Of a stretch of DNA of 64,000 bases, positions 53,687 through 62,880 are shown piece after piece. Under the pieces are notes generated by a model. The model did no database searches. It was not told the DNA's origin and saw only the letters and a list, made by a program, of their open reading frames with translations. This DNA is from Hyphomicrobium_A sp963782555 (GTDB lineage Bacteria; Pseudomonadota; Alphaproteobacteria; Rhizobiales; Hyphomicrobiaceae), in assembly GCA_963782555.1 (NCBI GenBank), contig CAWAKB010000002.1, positions 62,001 through 126,000 of the forward strand. Reading direction: 5' to 3'. Position 1 is the stretch's first letter. Every line of letters begins with the position of its first letter. A program made the translations under genes and the position numbers.

Positions 53687-55054
53687 TCAATGCAGCTTCA
53701 CCACCGGCTCGGTGCGCCGCGTGATCATGCGCGACAGCGTATCCATCATCACCTTGAACGGCCCGTGCAGTGCCATCTCGTGCATCTTGTAGAGCGAGCG
53801 GTACATCAGGTGCGCAAATAGCCCCTCGATGAAGAAGCTCTTGCCGATGACAAAGCCCATGAGTGAGCCGACCGTCGAGTACTCGCCGAGCGAGACCAGC
53901 GAGCCGAAGTCGCGGTAGCGGAAGGGCCGCAAGGGCTCATCGCGCAGCTGCCGCTGCAGCTCGGTGTAGAGGTGCGACGCCTCCTGGTGGGCGGCTTGCG
54001 CACGCGGCGGGATCGGTGCGTCGGCGCCTTTGGGCACCAGGTAGGCACAGTCGCCGAAGGCGAAGATGTTGGGGTCGCGCGTCGTCTGCAGCGTCTCGGT
54101 GACGACGAGCCGGCCGTCGCGGGAGACCTCGAGCCCGTCGAGGTGCGCGAGCACGTCGGGCCCCTTGACGCCCGCCGCCCAGACAACGAGCTCGGACGGG
54201 ATGAAGTCGCCGTTCTGCAGTTTCACGCCCTGCGCCGTCACCTCGGTGACGCGCGAGCCGGTTTTGATGTCGACATGCAAGCCGCGCAGTGTTTCGGCAA
54301 CGCCGGTCGAGATGCGCTCGGGCAATGCCGGAACGATGCGGTCGGCGGCCTCGATCAGCGTGATCTTGATATCGTTCTCGGGATCGATCTTGTCGAGGCC
54401 GAACGCCACCAGACCGCGCGCGGTGCGGTGCAACTCGGCTGAGAGCTCGGTCCCGGTGGCGCCGGCGCCGATGATCGCCACGTGCAATTGCCCCGGGCGC
54501 ACCGGGCCTTCTTGTGCGAAGGCGCGCACGCAAGCGTTGATCAGCCGGCGGTTGAAGCGCTCGGCCTCCTCGGGCGTGTCGAGCATGATGGCGTGCTCCT
54601 TGACGCCGGGCGTGTCGAAGGCGTTGCCGACGCAGCCGATGGCGATCACCAGCGTGTCGTACTTGAAGGAGCGCACCGGCGTGATCTCGCGGCCCTCCTC
54701 GTCGAAGGTGGCGGCGAGGAATACGAGCCGCTTCTTGCGGTCGATGCCGGTCATCTCGCCGTAGCGGAATTGGAAGCCGTGCCAATAGCCCTGCGCCTGA
54801 TAGGCGAGCTCGTGGCGGCCGACGTCCATGCTGCCGGCGGCGATCTCGTGCAGAAGCGGCTTCCAGATGTGCGTGCGCGCGCGCTCGACCAGGGAGATAT
54901 TGGCCCTGCCCTTCTTGCCGAGCTTGTCGCCGAGCCGGGTTGCGAGCTCCAGGCCGCCGGCGCCGCCGCCGACAATGATGATGTGATTGAGGTCGCTGTC
55001 ATCGCCCAGGGGCAGCACCTTCGATGCCCCAGAGCCCGTCTTCGTATCGTTCAT
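53687..55054 (-). CDS. ndh: Type II NADH dehydrogenase (NDH-2)
   Basis: 455 residues, single-chain flavoprotein passing electrons from NADH to quinone without pumping protons. The FAD site is HIIIVGGGAGGLELATRLGD, the NAD site VAIIGAGATGTELSAELHRT, and the second FAD contact IFAFGDCAYLV. C-terminal FEGLFAHLMYRSLY-like amphipathic segments dock at the membrane. Start at MNDTKTGSGASKVL with GAGGGGCGAGCG before it. It provides NADH oxidation independent of complex I. Confidence 0.94.
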   Translation of the reverse strand: MNDTKTGSGASKVLPLGDDSDLNHIIIVGGGAGGLELATRLGDKLGKKGRANISLVERARTHIWKPLLHEIAAGSMDVGRHELAYQAQGYWHGFQFRYGEMTGIDRKKRLVFLAATFDEEGREITPVRSFKYDTLVIAIGCVGNAFDTPGVKEHAIMLDTPEEAERFNRRLINACVRAFAQEGPVRPGQLHVAIIGAGATGTELSAELHRTARGLVAFGLDKIDPENDIKITLIEAADRIVPALPERISTGVAETLRGLHVDIKTGSRVTEVTAQGVKLQNGDFIPSELVVWAAGVKGPDVLAHLDGLEVSRDGRLVVTETLQTTRDPNIFAFGDCAYLVPKGADAPIPPRAQAAHQEASHLYTELQRQLRDEPLRPFRYRDFGSLVSLGEYSTVGSLMGFVIGKSFFIEGLFAHLMYRSLYKMHEMALHGPFKVMMDTLSRMITRRTEPVVKLH

Positions 55055-55266
55055 CGCTCGCCCCTCTTGCCTCATGCGAACCTGGCAGCCCGGCGCTTAT
55101 AGCACCGCTCGCCGTCAGCGCGCGATCACGCCGCGTTGCCGCATGCAAAACGCAAGCTGAAGAGCCGTGCCGGCACAGACACCTTAGCGCCAACGCGCGC
55201 GCAATCGAGAAGTGGTTTGCATGCGCAAGCGGGCGCGCGGGGGCGCGCAGGCGCGCTCTTACGGGC

Positions 55267-55413
55267 TCAGGGAGTTGCCGGCTTGCCCACGTAGCCGTCG
55301 ATTTGGACGGGCTTATCCACGAACTGGGCGTCCGCGAAGACGAAGACATAGGCGAGGACGGCGATCAGGCACAGGCCAAAGCCGATGGCGATGAACTTGT
55401 GGGAGTCCAGCAT
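55267..55413 (-). CDS. Small membrane protein of 48 residues
   Basis: Reads MLDSHKFIAIGFGLCLIAVL, continuing with a hydrophobic stretch to VFVF, then ADAQFVDKPVQIDGYVGKPA and stop. GAGGAGC lies 7 bases before the ATG. It forms one membrane helix with a short soluble tail. It lies between pheT and ndh on the same strand. No family recognised; the ribosome binding site and clean composition support it as real. Confidence 0.6.
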   Translation of the reverse strand: MLDSHKFIAIGFGLCLIAVLAYVFVFADAQFVDKPVQIDGYVGKPATP

Positions 55414-55485
55414 GGATCGTTGCTCCTCAGGTCGGCAGCCCGGAGACTGGCCGGCATTTCCTGAGAAAGTGCTAACCGGCGCGTA

Positions 55486-57919
55486 TCAAGTGCGGATCTC
55501 GCCGCCCGTCGCCTTGCGGACGGCGGCGACGATCTTCTCCGATACCGCCTCGATGTCCTTGTCGGTGAGCGTCTCGGCTAAGGGCTGCAGCGTCACCTCG
55601 ATGGCGAGCGACTTCTTGCCGGCATCGGCGAGCGTGCCGCCCTCGAACACGTCGAACACGGAGACGGTCTCGATCAGCGACTTGTCGGCTGAGAGCGCCG
55701 CGCGCACCACCTCGCCCGCCGCGATCGATGCATCGAGCACGAAGGCGAAGTCGCGCTTGACCGGCAGCAGGTCGGCGGCGGCCAGCGGCGGCCTTGGCGC
55801 GGCCCTTGGACTTCTCCGGCGGCAGCGCGTCGAGGAAGATCTCGTAGCCGACGGCGGGTGCGGCGACGTCGAGCGCCTTGAGCGTTGCCGGATGGAACTC
55901 GCCGAAATGCGCAAGCACCAGCTTCGGCCCCAGCCGCAGCGTGCCCGACCGGCCCGGGTGATACCACGGCGGCGCATCGCGTGTGATCTGCGCCTTGCTT
56001 GGATCGAAGCCGAGGGCGGCGAGCACGGCAAAGACGTCGGCCTTGGCGTCGAACACGTCGACGTCGGTGGCGGCGCCGTCCCAGTGGCGTCCGCTTCCCG
56101 AGAGCTTGGCGGTTCCGGCGCGCACGCCGCACGCTGCCAGATACTGGTCCTCGGGTGCGGCTCCGCGATAAGCTTGGCCCAGCTCGAACAGCGCCACGTC
56201 GGCAAAGCCGCGGTTGCGGTTGCGCTTCACCGCCGCCAGCAGCCCGGGCAGCAGGCTCGGGCGCATGGACGACATCTCGGTTGAGATCGGGTTGGCGAGC
56301 TCGAGCGCGTCCGCGCCGCCGCCGAAGCTTTTCGCCTCGGCCCGCGGAATGAACGACCAGGTGATGGCCTCTATGATCCCGCGCGCTGCGAGTGTGCGCC
56401 GCGCCCGGCGCGCGCGCCGCTGACGCTCGGTGAGCACCGGCTTGGCGATGCCGTCCACGCGCGGCAACGGCGTCGGCGGCACCCGGTCGAGCCCGGCGAT
56501 GCGCACCACCTCCTCGACGAGATCAGCGGGGCCGTGCAGGTCGGGACGCCAGGTCGGCAGCGTGACCTTCAGCGTTTTGGCCTTGGCGTCGAGCGTGCAG
56601 CCGAGCTTCTCCAGGATCGTCTTGATCTCGGTGTCCTTGAGCTTCAGGCCGGTGAGCTTGGCGACGCGCGCCAGATCGAAGCTGAGGACGCGCTTGGCCG
56701 CCGGCACCTTGCCCGCGACCTTGGCCTTGGACGGCTCGCCGCCGCACAGCTTCACGATCATGTCGGTGGCAAGATCGAGCCCCGGCATCACCGAGGCGGG
56801 GTCGACGCCGCGCTCGAAGCGATAGCGTGCATCCGTCATCAGGCCGGTCTTGCGCCCCGTGGCGGCCGTGCGCAAGGGATCGAAGTAGGCGCTCTCGATC
56901 AGAACGTTCGTCGTCTCCTCGGTCGAGCCGGAGGGCTCTCCGCCCATGACGCCGCCGAGCCCCAAGGGGCCGTTGTCGTCGGCGATGACGCACATGGTCT
57001 CGTCGATGGCGTGCTCCTTGCCGTCAAGCCCGAGGAGCTTTTCCTCCGGCGCCCCGAGGCGCGCGCGCACCGGCCCCCACAGCTTGTCGGCGTCATAGAC
57101 GTGCAGCGGGCGGCCGCGGTCCTGGCTGATGAAGTTGGTGACGTCGACGAGGGCGTTGATCGGGCGCAGGCCGACGGCCCTGAGACGGTTCTGCAGCCAG
57201 GCGGGCGAGGGCCCGTTCTTGACGCCCTTGATGTAGCGGCCGGCAAAGACGGGGCAGGCGTCTGCCGTCTCCGCGGTGAACTCGAGCTTGATCGCGACCG
57301 GACAGGGATAGGTGCCCTCAACGGCGCCGAGCTTCGGCTCAGGCTTGAGCTTGCCCAGGCCAGCGGCCGCGAGGTCGCGTGCAATCCCGCGCACGCCGGT
57401 GCAGTCGGGGCGGTTGGGCGTCAGCTTCACCTCGATCACGGGGTCGGCGAGGCCCATGACGTCGACGTAGCGGGCGCCGATGTGCTTGGCCATGTCCTCG
57501 GCCAATTCGATGATGCCCTCGTGCTCCTCGGATAGCTCGAGCTCACGCTCGGAAACGAGCATCCCGTTGGAGACGATGCCGCGCACGGGACGCTTCTCCA
57601 GCGTGATGCCGCTGCCGGGGATGAACGTGCCGAGCGGCGCAAACACCGCGATCATGCCGGCGCGCGCGTTCGGCGCGCCGCACACGATATCGACCGTTGG
57701 CTTGCCTTTCGCGATTTCCACCTGCACGACGCGCAGGCGGTCGGCGTTGGGGTGGGGCTTGGCCTCGGCGACGCGTGCAATGGTAAAGGCGCCGAGCTTG
57801 GCGGACGGGTCGTCGACGCTCTCGACCTCGAGCCCGATCGCCGAGAGCGTGTCGGTGATCTCCTCGAGCGACGCCTTGGTGTCGAGGTGGTCCTTCAGCC
57901 AGGACAGCGTGAATTTCAT
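55486..57919 (-). CDS. pheT: Phenylalanine-tRNA ligase beta subunit, broken by one extra base
   Basis: About 810 residues after correction. Begins MKFTLSWLKDHLDTKASLEE; tRNA-binding domain (KPTVDIVCGAPNARAGM), B3/B4 editing domain, B5 domain, and C-terminal anticodon-binding domain (KRDFAFVLDASIAAGEVVRA). The frame is lost near 55792, where AAGGCCGCC has one G too many; without it the chain reads RAK-PPLAAADLLPVKRDF to the stop at 55486. The gene is essential, so the break is almost certainly an error in the sequence. The ATG overlaps the pheS stop (ATGA). Confidence 0.93.
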
Positions 57920-58998
57920 GACGACAGCCCGCCCGAGAGCGTCGGCACGTCGAGCACCGAGAAGCCGTAGTGGCGCAGCCAGCGCAAATCGGCGGCAAAG
58001 AACGTGCGCAGATCGGGAATGCCGTACTTCAGCATGGCGATGCGGTCGAGCCCCATGCCGAAGGCGAAGCCCTGGTAGCGCTCCGGATCGAGCCCGCAGT
58101 TGGCGATGACGTTGGGGTGCACCATGCCGCAGCCCAAAATCTCCAGCCACTGCCCCGGCTTGCCGATCGCTTCCGCGCCGATGTCGACCTCGGCCGATGG
58201 CTCGGTGAAGGGAAAGTGCGAGGCGCGAAAGCGCATCTTCACCTCGTCCACCTCGAAGAATGCCTTGCAGAACTCCTGCAGCACCCACTTCAAGTGGCCC
58301 ATGTGGGTTTCCTCGTCGATGACGAGACCCTCGATCTGGTGGAACATCGGCGTGTGCGTCTGGTCCGAGTCGCAGCGGTAGACGCGGCCCGGCGCGATGA
58401 TGCGGATCGGCGGCTTCTGCTCCATCATGGTGCGGATCTGCACCGGGCTCGTGTGCGTCCTCAGCAACAGCCGCGAGCCGTCGTCCCTCGGGTGGAAATA
58501 GAAGGTGTCGTGCTCCTGGCGCGCGGGATGCTCGGGCGGGATGTTGAGCTTCGAAAAGTTCAAGTCATCCGTCTCGATGTCCGGGCCCTCGGCAACGGCG
58601 AAGCCGAGGTCGGCGAAGATCTCCACGCACTCGTCGAACACTTGGCTGACCGGATGGATCCGCCCCTCGGCCAGCGGGCCTGAGCGCACCGGCAAGGTGA
58701 CGTCGGCGCGCTCGTTGGCCAGGCGCTGATCGAGCGCTGCCACCTCGAGCACGCTTTTCTTCTCGTCCAGCGCGGCGCTGACGCGGCCCTTGATCTCGTT
58801 GACCGCCTGCCCGAAACCCTTGCGCTCCTCGGGCGGCATCGTGCCGAGCCGCGCCATCAGCTCAGAGATTCGCCCCTTCTTGCCGAGCGCCGCGACGCGC
58901 ACATCCTCGAGGCCGGCGAGGTTCGCCGCCGCCGAAATATCCTTCAGCAGCTCGGTCTCGAGCTGCTGCAAATCCGAACCTTTGGCTGCGGAGGTCAT
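57916..58998 (-). CDS. pheS: Phenylalanine-tRNA ligase alpha subunit
   Basis: 360 residues, catalytic subunit of the alpha2-beta2 synthetase charging tRNA-Phe. The N-terminal coiled coil (LQQLETELLKDISAAANLAG) is followed by class II motifs: HPARQEHDTFYF, LLRTHTSPVQIRTM, RVYRCDSDQTHTPMFHQIEG (motif 2) and GFAFGMGLDRIAMLKYGIPD (motif 3). Length normal. Operon order on the minus strand is rpmI, rplT, pheS, pheT. Confidence 0.97.
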   Translation of the reverse strand: MTSAAKGSDLQQLETELLKDISAAANLAGLEDVRVAALGKKGRISELMARLGTMPPEERKGFGQAVNEIKGRVSAALDEKKSVLEVAALDQRLANERADVTLPVRSGPLAEGRIHPVSQVFDECVEIFADLGFAVAEGPDIETDDLNFSKLNIPPEHPARQEHDTFYFHPRDDGSRLLLRTHTSPVQIRTMMEQKPPIRIIAPGRVYRCDSDQTHTPMFHQIEGLVIDEETHMGHLKWVLQEFCKAFFEVDEVKMRFRASHFPFTEPSAEVDIGAEAIGKPGQWLEILGCGMVHPNVIANCGLDPERYQGFAFGMGLDRIAMLKYGIPDLRTFFAADLRWLRHYGFSVLDVPTLSGGLSS

Positions 58999-59018
58999 TT
59001 GCGACCGAAGCTCTCAAC

Positions 59019-59113
59019 TTTGTCATCCTCGGGCTTGTCCCGAGGACCCAACTCGCCTCTCGCGCCGGAGCGCGCGGATAGATGGGTCCTCGGCATAAAG
59101 TCGAGGATGACAC
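59019..59113. repeat. Dispersed intergenic repeat (TCATCCTCGGG type)
   Basis: TTGTCATCCTCGGGCTTGTC and CCGAGGACCC at the left, TGGGTCCTCGGCATAAAGTC and GAGGATGACA at the right, an overall inverted arrangement. It is related to the element at 1738-1864. It lies between rplT and pheS and would form a large hairpin in the operon transcript. Confidence 0.7.
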
Positions 59114-59130
59114 CAGGGGCAGACGAGCGC

Positions 59131-59508
59131 CTAAGCTGCCGCCTTCTCTGCCTGCTTAGCGGCCTTGGCGGCCTGATCGACCAGCGCCTTGAAGCCCGCG
59201 GCGTCCTTGACGGCGAGATCGGCCAGCACCTTGCGGTCGATCTCGATCCCGGCCTTGTTGAGGCCGTCGATAAATCGCCCGTAGGTGAGCCCGTGCTCGC
59301 GCACCGCCGCGTTGATGCGCTGGATCCACAGCGCGCGGAAGCTGCGCTTCCTGTGCTTGCGGCCGATGTATTGATATTGCAGCGCCTTCTCGACCGCCTG
59401 CTTGGCGACCCGGATCGTGTTCTTGCGCCGGCCCTGGTAGCCCTTGGCGGCGTTCAGAACTTTCTTGTGCTTGGCATGGGCGGTAACGCCGCGCTTGACG
59501 CGTGCCAT
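59131..59508 (-). CDS. rplT: 50S ribosomal protein L20
   Basis: 125 residues. MARVKRGVTAHAKHKKVLNA, GYQGRRKNTIRVAKQAVEKA and RSFRALWIQRINAAVREHGL are canonical; an Ala/Lys-rich C-terminal tail is common in alphaproteobacteria. It binds 23S rRNA early in assembly and, in many bacteria, represses its own operon. Confidence 0.98.
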   Translation of the reverse strand: MARVKRGVTAHAKHKKVLNAAKGYQGRRKNTIRVAKQAVEKALQYQYIGRKHRKRSFRALWIQRINAAVREHGLTYGRFIDGLNKAGIEIDRKVLADLAVKDAAGFKALVDQAAKAAKQAEKAAA

Positions 59509-59564
59509 GATGTGCTCCGTTCAGATGTCGGTTGCTTCAATGCGCGAGGGACTTCGAATTCCGC

Positions 59565-59765
59565 TCAGCGCGCGTAGGGCATGTACTTCTTGACGATCTT
59601 GGCGTCGGAAGCGTCGAGCACCATGGTGCCGCGCGCCTGGCGAATAAACTTCGCGTGGCGCTTGATCATGCCGTGCTGCTTGCCAGCGGCAGCGGCCTTG
59701 ACCTTGCCCGTACCCGTCATCTTGAAGCGCTTTTTGGCGCCGCTCTTGGTCTTCATCTTGGGCAT
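59565..59765 (-). CDS. rpmI: 50S ribosomal protein L35
   Basis: 66 residues. MPKMKTKSGAKKRFKMTGTG, KRHAKFIR and VKKYMPYAR are canonical L35. The start at 59765 has GAAAGGAGAGCGAA before it. It is followed 57 bases later by rplT. The frame continues open upstream but is not conserved there. Confidence 0.97.
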   Translation of the reverse strand: MPKMKTKSGAKKRFKMTGTGKVKAAAAGKQHGMIKRHAKFIRQARGTMVLDASDAKIVKKYMPYAR

Positions 59766-60008
59766 TTCGCTCTCCTTTCGCTCACGGCCGGAGCTCGCTT
59801 CGCGAGCGGCCTTCGCGAGAGCGCGCAACGGTGCGCGGCGTGCTTTGCACGCTGGGCCCTGAGGGCCGACTTCGCTCAGGCTTTGAGACCGTGTCATATC
59901 AAAGCATAAGAGCCGCCACGGCATGCCCCGCCGGGCGGCTCAGGGCGCCCTTATACGGGGGGGCGGGGCGGACCGCAAGACCGCGCCACAAGGCACCTCC
60001 GGCCAAGG

Positions 60009-60473
60009 CTACTGCAACTTCTCGCAGACGCGGATCCCGGCCTCGTTCGTATGGCAGTAGTCGCGGGCGCAGGAGCACTCGCTGTCGTCGCCCCCGCCAT
60101 CGGGCGCGCCGGGCTCCTTGCAGGCTTCGGCTTGAGGCGCGAGCTCGCAGCGGAAGCGGACCACGCGGGCCGGAGCGGCTGGCGCCGGGGCGGCAGGCAC
60201 GGCAACGGGCGGAGCCGGTTGGGGAACGGCGATGGGGGGCGACAGCGCAGGAGCCTGCATCGCTGGCGGGATGGGAGGCAGGGGCCCAATGAGCCCGGGG
60301 CCGCCGCCGACGCCGGTCGAACCGCCCTCAATGTGCGGCGTCTCCGGCACGACGCGCTGCGCTTGCCCGGTGGCGGCGAGGCCCAATGCAAGAATCGCGA
60401 AAATCACAACGGCCGACGCAAGGCGCCGGGCGCCAGCGTTGCCGATGGAGGAAGATCTCCGGTCCACCGCCAT
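60009..60473 (-). CDS. Secreted Pro-rich protein with a six-Cys C-terminal domain
   Basis: 154 residues: membrane/signal segment (LASAVVIFAILALGLAATGQ, cut near AQA), a Gly/Pro/Ala-rich middle of about 65 residues, and a compact C-terminal domain with six cysteines (FRCELAP, ACKEP, ECSCARDYC, VCEKL) likely in disulphide bonds. No family recognised. It sits between infC and rpmI on the same strand, splitting an operon that is contiguous in most bacteria. Confidence 0.6.
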   Translation of the reverse strand: MAVDRRSSSIGNAGARRLASAVVIFAILALGLAATGQAQRVVPETPHIEGGSTGVGGGPGLIGPLPPIPPAMQAPALSPPIAVPQPAPPVAVPAAPAPAAPARVVRFRCELAPQAEACKEPGAPDGGGDDSECSCARDYCHTNEAGIRVCEKLQ

Positions 60474-60510
60474 CCCCCTTCCAACCTCGCGCCGGCCGGG
60501 GAGCGAACGG

Positions 60511-61050
60511 CTACCTCGGTGCCAGCACCATCACCATCTGCCGGCCCTCGAGCCGGGGCTCGGACTCCACCTTGGCGATCTGCTCCAGGTCGACCTTCAC
60601 CCGCTGCAAAACCTTCATGCCGAGCTGCTGATGCGCCATCTCGCGGCCGCGGAAGCGCAAGGTGACCTTCACCTTGTCGCCCTCCTCGAAGAACCGCTTA
60701 ATCGAGCGCATCTTCACGTCGTAGTCGTGCTCGTCGATCGCCGGGCGCATCTTGATCTCTTTGATCTCGACGATCTTCTGATGCTTGCGGGCCTCGGCGG
60801 CCTTCTTCTGCGCTTGATACTTGTACTTTCCGAAGTCGAGGATCTTGCAGACGGGCGGATCCGCGTCGGGCGAGACCTCCACCAGATCCAGGCCCGCTTT
60901 CACGGCCCGTTCGAGTGCGTCCGCGTGGGTAACGACGCCGACGTTCTCCCCGTTCTCGTCAATCAGTCGTACGTCCTTGGCCCGGATCGCCTCATTGATC
61001 TTCGGGCCGGCTGGCTCGCGCTCCGGCGCGGCTCGCATTGGTCTGCGGAT
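60511..61050 (-). CDS. infC: Translation initiation factor IF-3, probable ATC start
   Basis: About 179 residues. N-domain INEAIRAKDVRLIDENGENV, linker YKYQAQKKAAEARKHQKIVE, C-domain IKEIKMRPAIDEHDYDVKMR and FRGREMAHQQLGM are all canonical. The first ATG is at 61038, but the ribosome binding site AAGGAG (61063-61058) is 19 bases from it and exactly 7 bases from an in-frame ATC at 61050, giving MRRPMRAAP. IF-3 genes commonly start at rare codons (AUU in E. coli) that allow self-control, so the ATC start is preferred. Confidence 0.93.
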   Translation of the reverse strand: MRRPMRAAPEREPAGPKINEAIRAKDVRLIDENGENVGVVTHADALERAVKAGLDLVEVSPDADPPVCKILDFGKYKYQAQKKAAEARKHQKIVEIKEIKMRPAIDEHDYDVKMRSIKRFFEEGDKVKVTLRFRGREMAHQQLGMKVLQRVKVDLEQIAKVESEPRLEGRQMVMVLAPR

Positions 61051-61224
61051 GTTCGATCTCCTTCAATAGCTTCGAGCAACCTGATATGCGCAAAAACCGG
61101 CTCGCCCGGCATTCGGGCAGCACGGCATGTACGCTATTCGGTTAACGCTGAGGATCGAGAAGAAACGGTTCGAAGTCAAGTGAGCCGAAATGGGCCGATT
61201 TCAGCTGATCGCGTGCGGCTTTGC

Positions 61225-62715
61225 TCAGCCCCGCGTTAGCCCCTTCCGCTCCAGCTCCGCGAGGTACTCGTTCCAGCGCGCGTCCTTCTCGCGGCCAAGC
61301 TGCTGCAGGTAGGTCCAGGTGAAGAGGCCCGTATCGTGCCCGTCGTCGAAGGCGATGCGCACCGCATAGCTGCCGACCGGGCGTAAGTCCTTGATTCTTA
61401 CGTTTCGTTTTCCACCGACCGTGACGCGCTGCTCGGGCGAATGGCCCTGCACCTCCGCCGATGGGCTCATGACGCGCAAAAGCTCGGCGGGGAGCTCGTA
61501 CTTCGTCTGGCACGCAAACGTGACGGTGAGCGTCTTGCCGTCGGCGCCGACGTCGAGCTGCGGTGGCTTGGCGGCGATCTCCTGCGCGCTCTGCAACTCG
61601 GCCCAGGTCTTGGCTGCAATCTCGCGGTAGGTCTTGGCGTGGGGGCTGTCGGGATCGGTGGCCGTAATCGGCCGCCCGGTGTCGGAGCGCGCGCGAATCT
61701 CCATGTCGAGCGGGATCGCGCCGAGGAATGGCACGCCGAGGCGCTCGGCCTCGGCTTGAGCGCCGCCGTGGCCGAAGATGTCGGAGCGCTCGCCGCACTT
61801 GGGGCAGACGAACGTGCTCATGTTCTCGATGATGCCGAGCACGGGCACGCTCACCTTGCGGAACATGGCGAGCCCCTTGCGCGCATCGATGAGGGCGAGA
61901 TCCTGCGGCGTCGACACCACGACGGCGCCCGACAGCGGCACCTGCTGCGCCATGGTGAGCTGCACGTCGCCGGTGCCGGGCGGCATGTCGATGATGAGCA
62001 CGTCGAGGTCGCCATCCTCGCCCCAGGCGACGTCGCGCAGCATCTGGTTGAGCGCGCCGACCACCATCGGCCCGCGCCAGATGACGGGCGTCTCCTCATC
62101 GACCATGAAGCCCATCGACATGGCTTTGAGGCCGTAGCCTTCCATCGGCTTCAGGGTCTTGCCCTGCAGCACCTGGGGCTGGCCCTTGAGCCCCAGAAGA
62201 CGCGGCTGCGACGGGCCGTAGATGTCGGCGTCGAGGATGCCGACTTTGAGGCCCAAGGCCTCAAGGCCGAGAGCCAGATTGACGGCCGTCGTCGACTTGC
62301 CCACCCCGCCTTTGCCGGAGGCCACCGCGATCAGGCTCTTGACGCCGGGGACGCTAGCGAGCGGGCGGGCGCCCTGCGGGGCGCCGGCACCATTATTCTC
62401 CTTGGCGCGTGCCTGGGTGACGCGCGCGCTTTCCGGCACCTTGGTGCCCGCTGCGGCGGCACTTCGCACCGCTTCCGCCGTCAGCACTGCGGTGACACCG
62501 GAGACGCCCGGCACCTTGGCGACGACGGTCTCGGCCGCCTGACGCAGCGGCTCCAGCTCGTCGGCGCGCGAAGCGGGCACGGTGATCGAGAAGTAGACGC
62601 GGTCGTCCTTGACGAGAATCTCGGAGACGAGCCCCAGATCGACGATGTTGCCTTCGAGGTCCGGGCCCTTGACCCGGCGCAGCTCGTCGAGAACCTGTGG
62701 TTTGGATATGGTCAT
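61225..62715 (-). CDS. Mrp/NBP35-family Fe-S carrier ATPase fused to a DUF971 domain
   Basis: 496 residues. N-terminal MIP18-like DUF59 domain (residues 1-80, GLVSEILVKDDRVYFSITVP), ATPase core with deviant Walker A VASGKGGVGKSTTAVNLALG, and the cluster-binding CPKCG. After about residue 380 comes an extra domain (LTVTFACQTKYELPAELLRV, GSYAVRIAFDDGHDTGLFTW) of the DUF971 / gamma-butyrobetaine-hydroxylase N-terminal type, a zinc-ribbon-like domain also linked to Fe-S proteins. It carries Fe-S clusters to target enzymes; the role of the fused tail is unknown. Confidence 0.9.
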   Translation of the reverse strand: MTISKPQVLDELRRVKGPDLEGNIVDLGLVSEILVKDDRVYFSITVPASRADELEPLRQAAETVVAKVPGVSGVTAVLTAEAVRSAAAAGTKVPESARVTQARAKENNGAGAPQGARPLASVPGVKSLIAVASGKGGVGKSTTAVNLALGLEALGLKVGILDADIYGPSQPRLLGLKGQPQVLQGKTLKPMEGYGLKAMSMGFMVDEETPVIWRGPMVVGALNQMLRDVAWGEDGDLDVLIIDMPPGTGDVQLTMAQQVPLSGAVVVSTPQDLALIDARKGLAMFRKVSVPVLGIIENMSTFVCPKCGERSDIFGHGGAQAEAERLGVPFLGAIPLDMEIRARSDTGRPITATDPDSPHAKTYREIAAKTWAELQSAQEIAAKPPQLDVGADGKTLTVTFACQTKYELPAELLRVMSPSAEVQGHSPEQRVTVGGKRNVRIKDLRPVGSYAVRIAFDDGHDTGLFTWTYLQQLGREKDARWNEYLAELERKGLTRG

Positions 62716-62880
62716 TGCGAAAGTGCTCCCGGGGGGCGAGAGGGCGCCGACGGGCGATCCCGGGCGCGAATGGAATACTGTCAGAGGGCGCGCTGGAAGT
62801 CACGGCCTTGCCTCGATATAGGAAGCTTTGACGCGGGCCCAACTTAGCCGTCGGAAAGAAACGTCAAGGGGAAGCCGGCC

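Noticed and set aside
61441..62847. 468-codon plus-strand open frame
   Set aside because: Antisense shadow of the Mrp-DUF971 gene.
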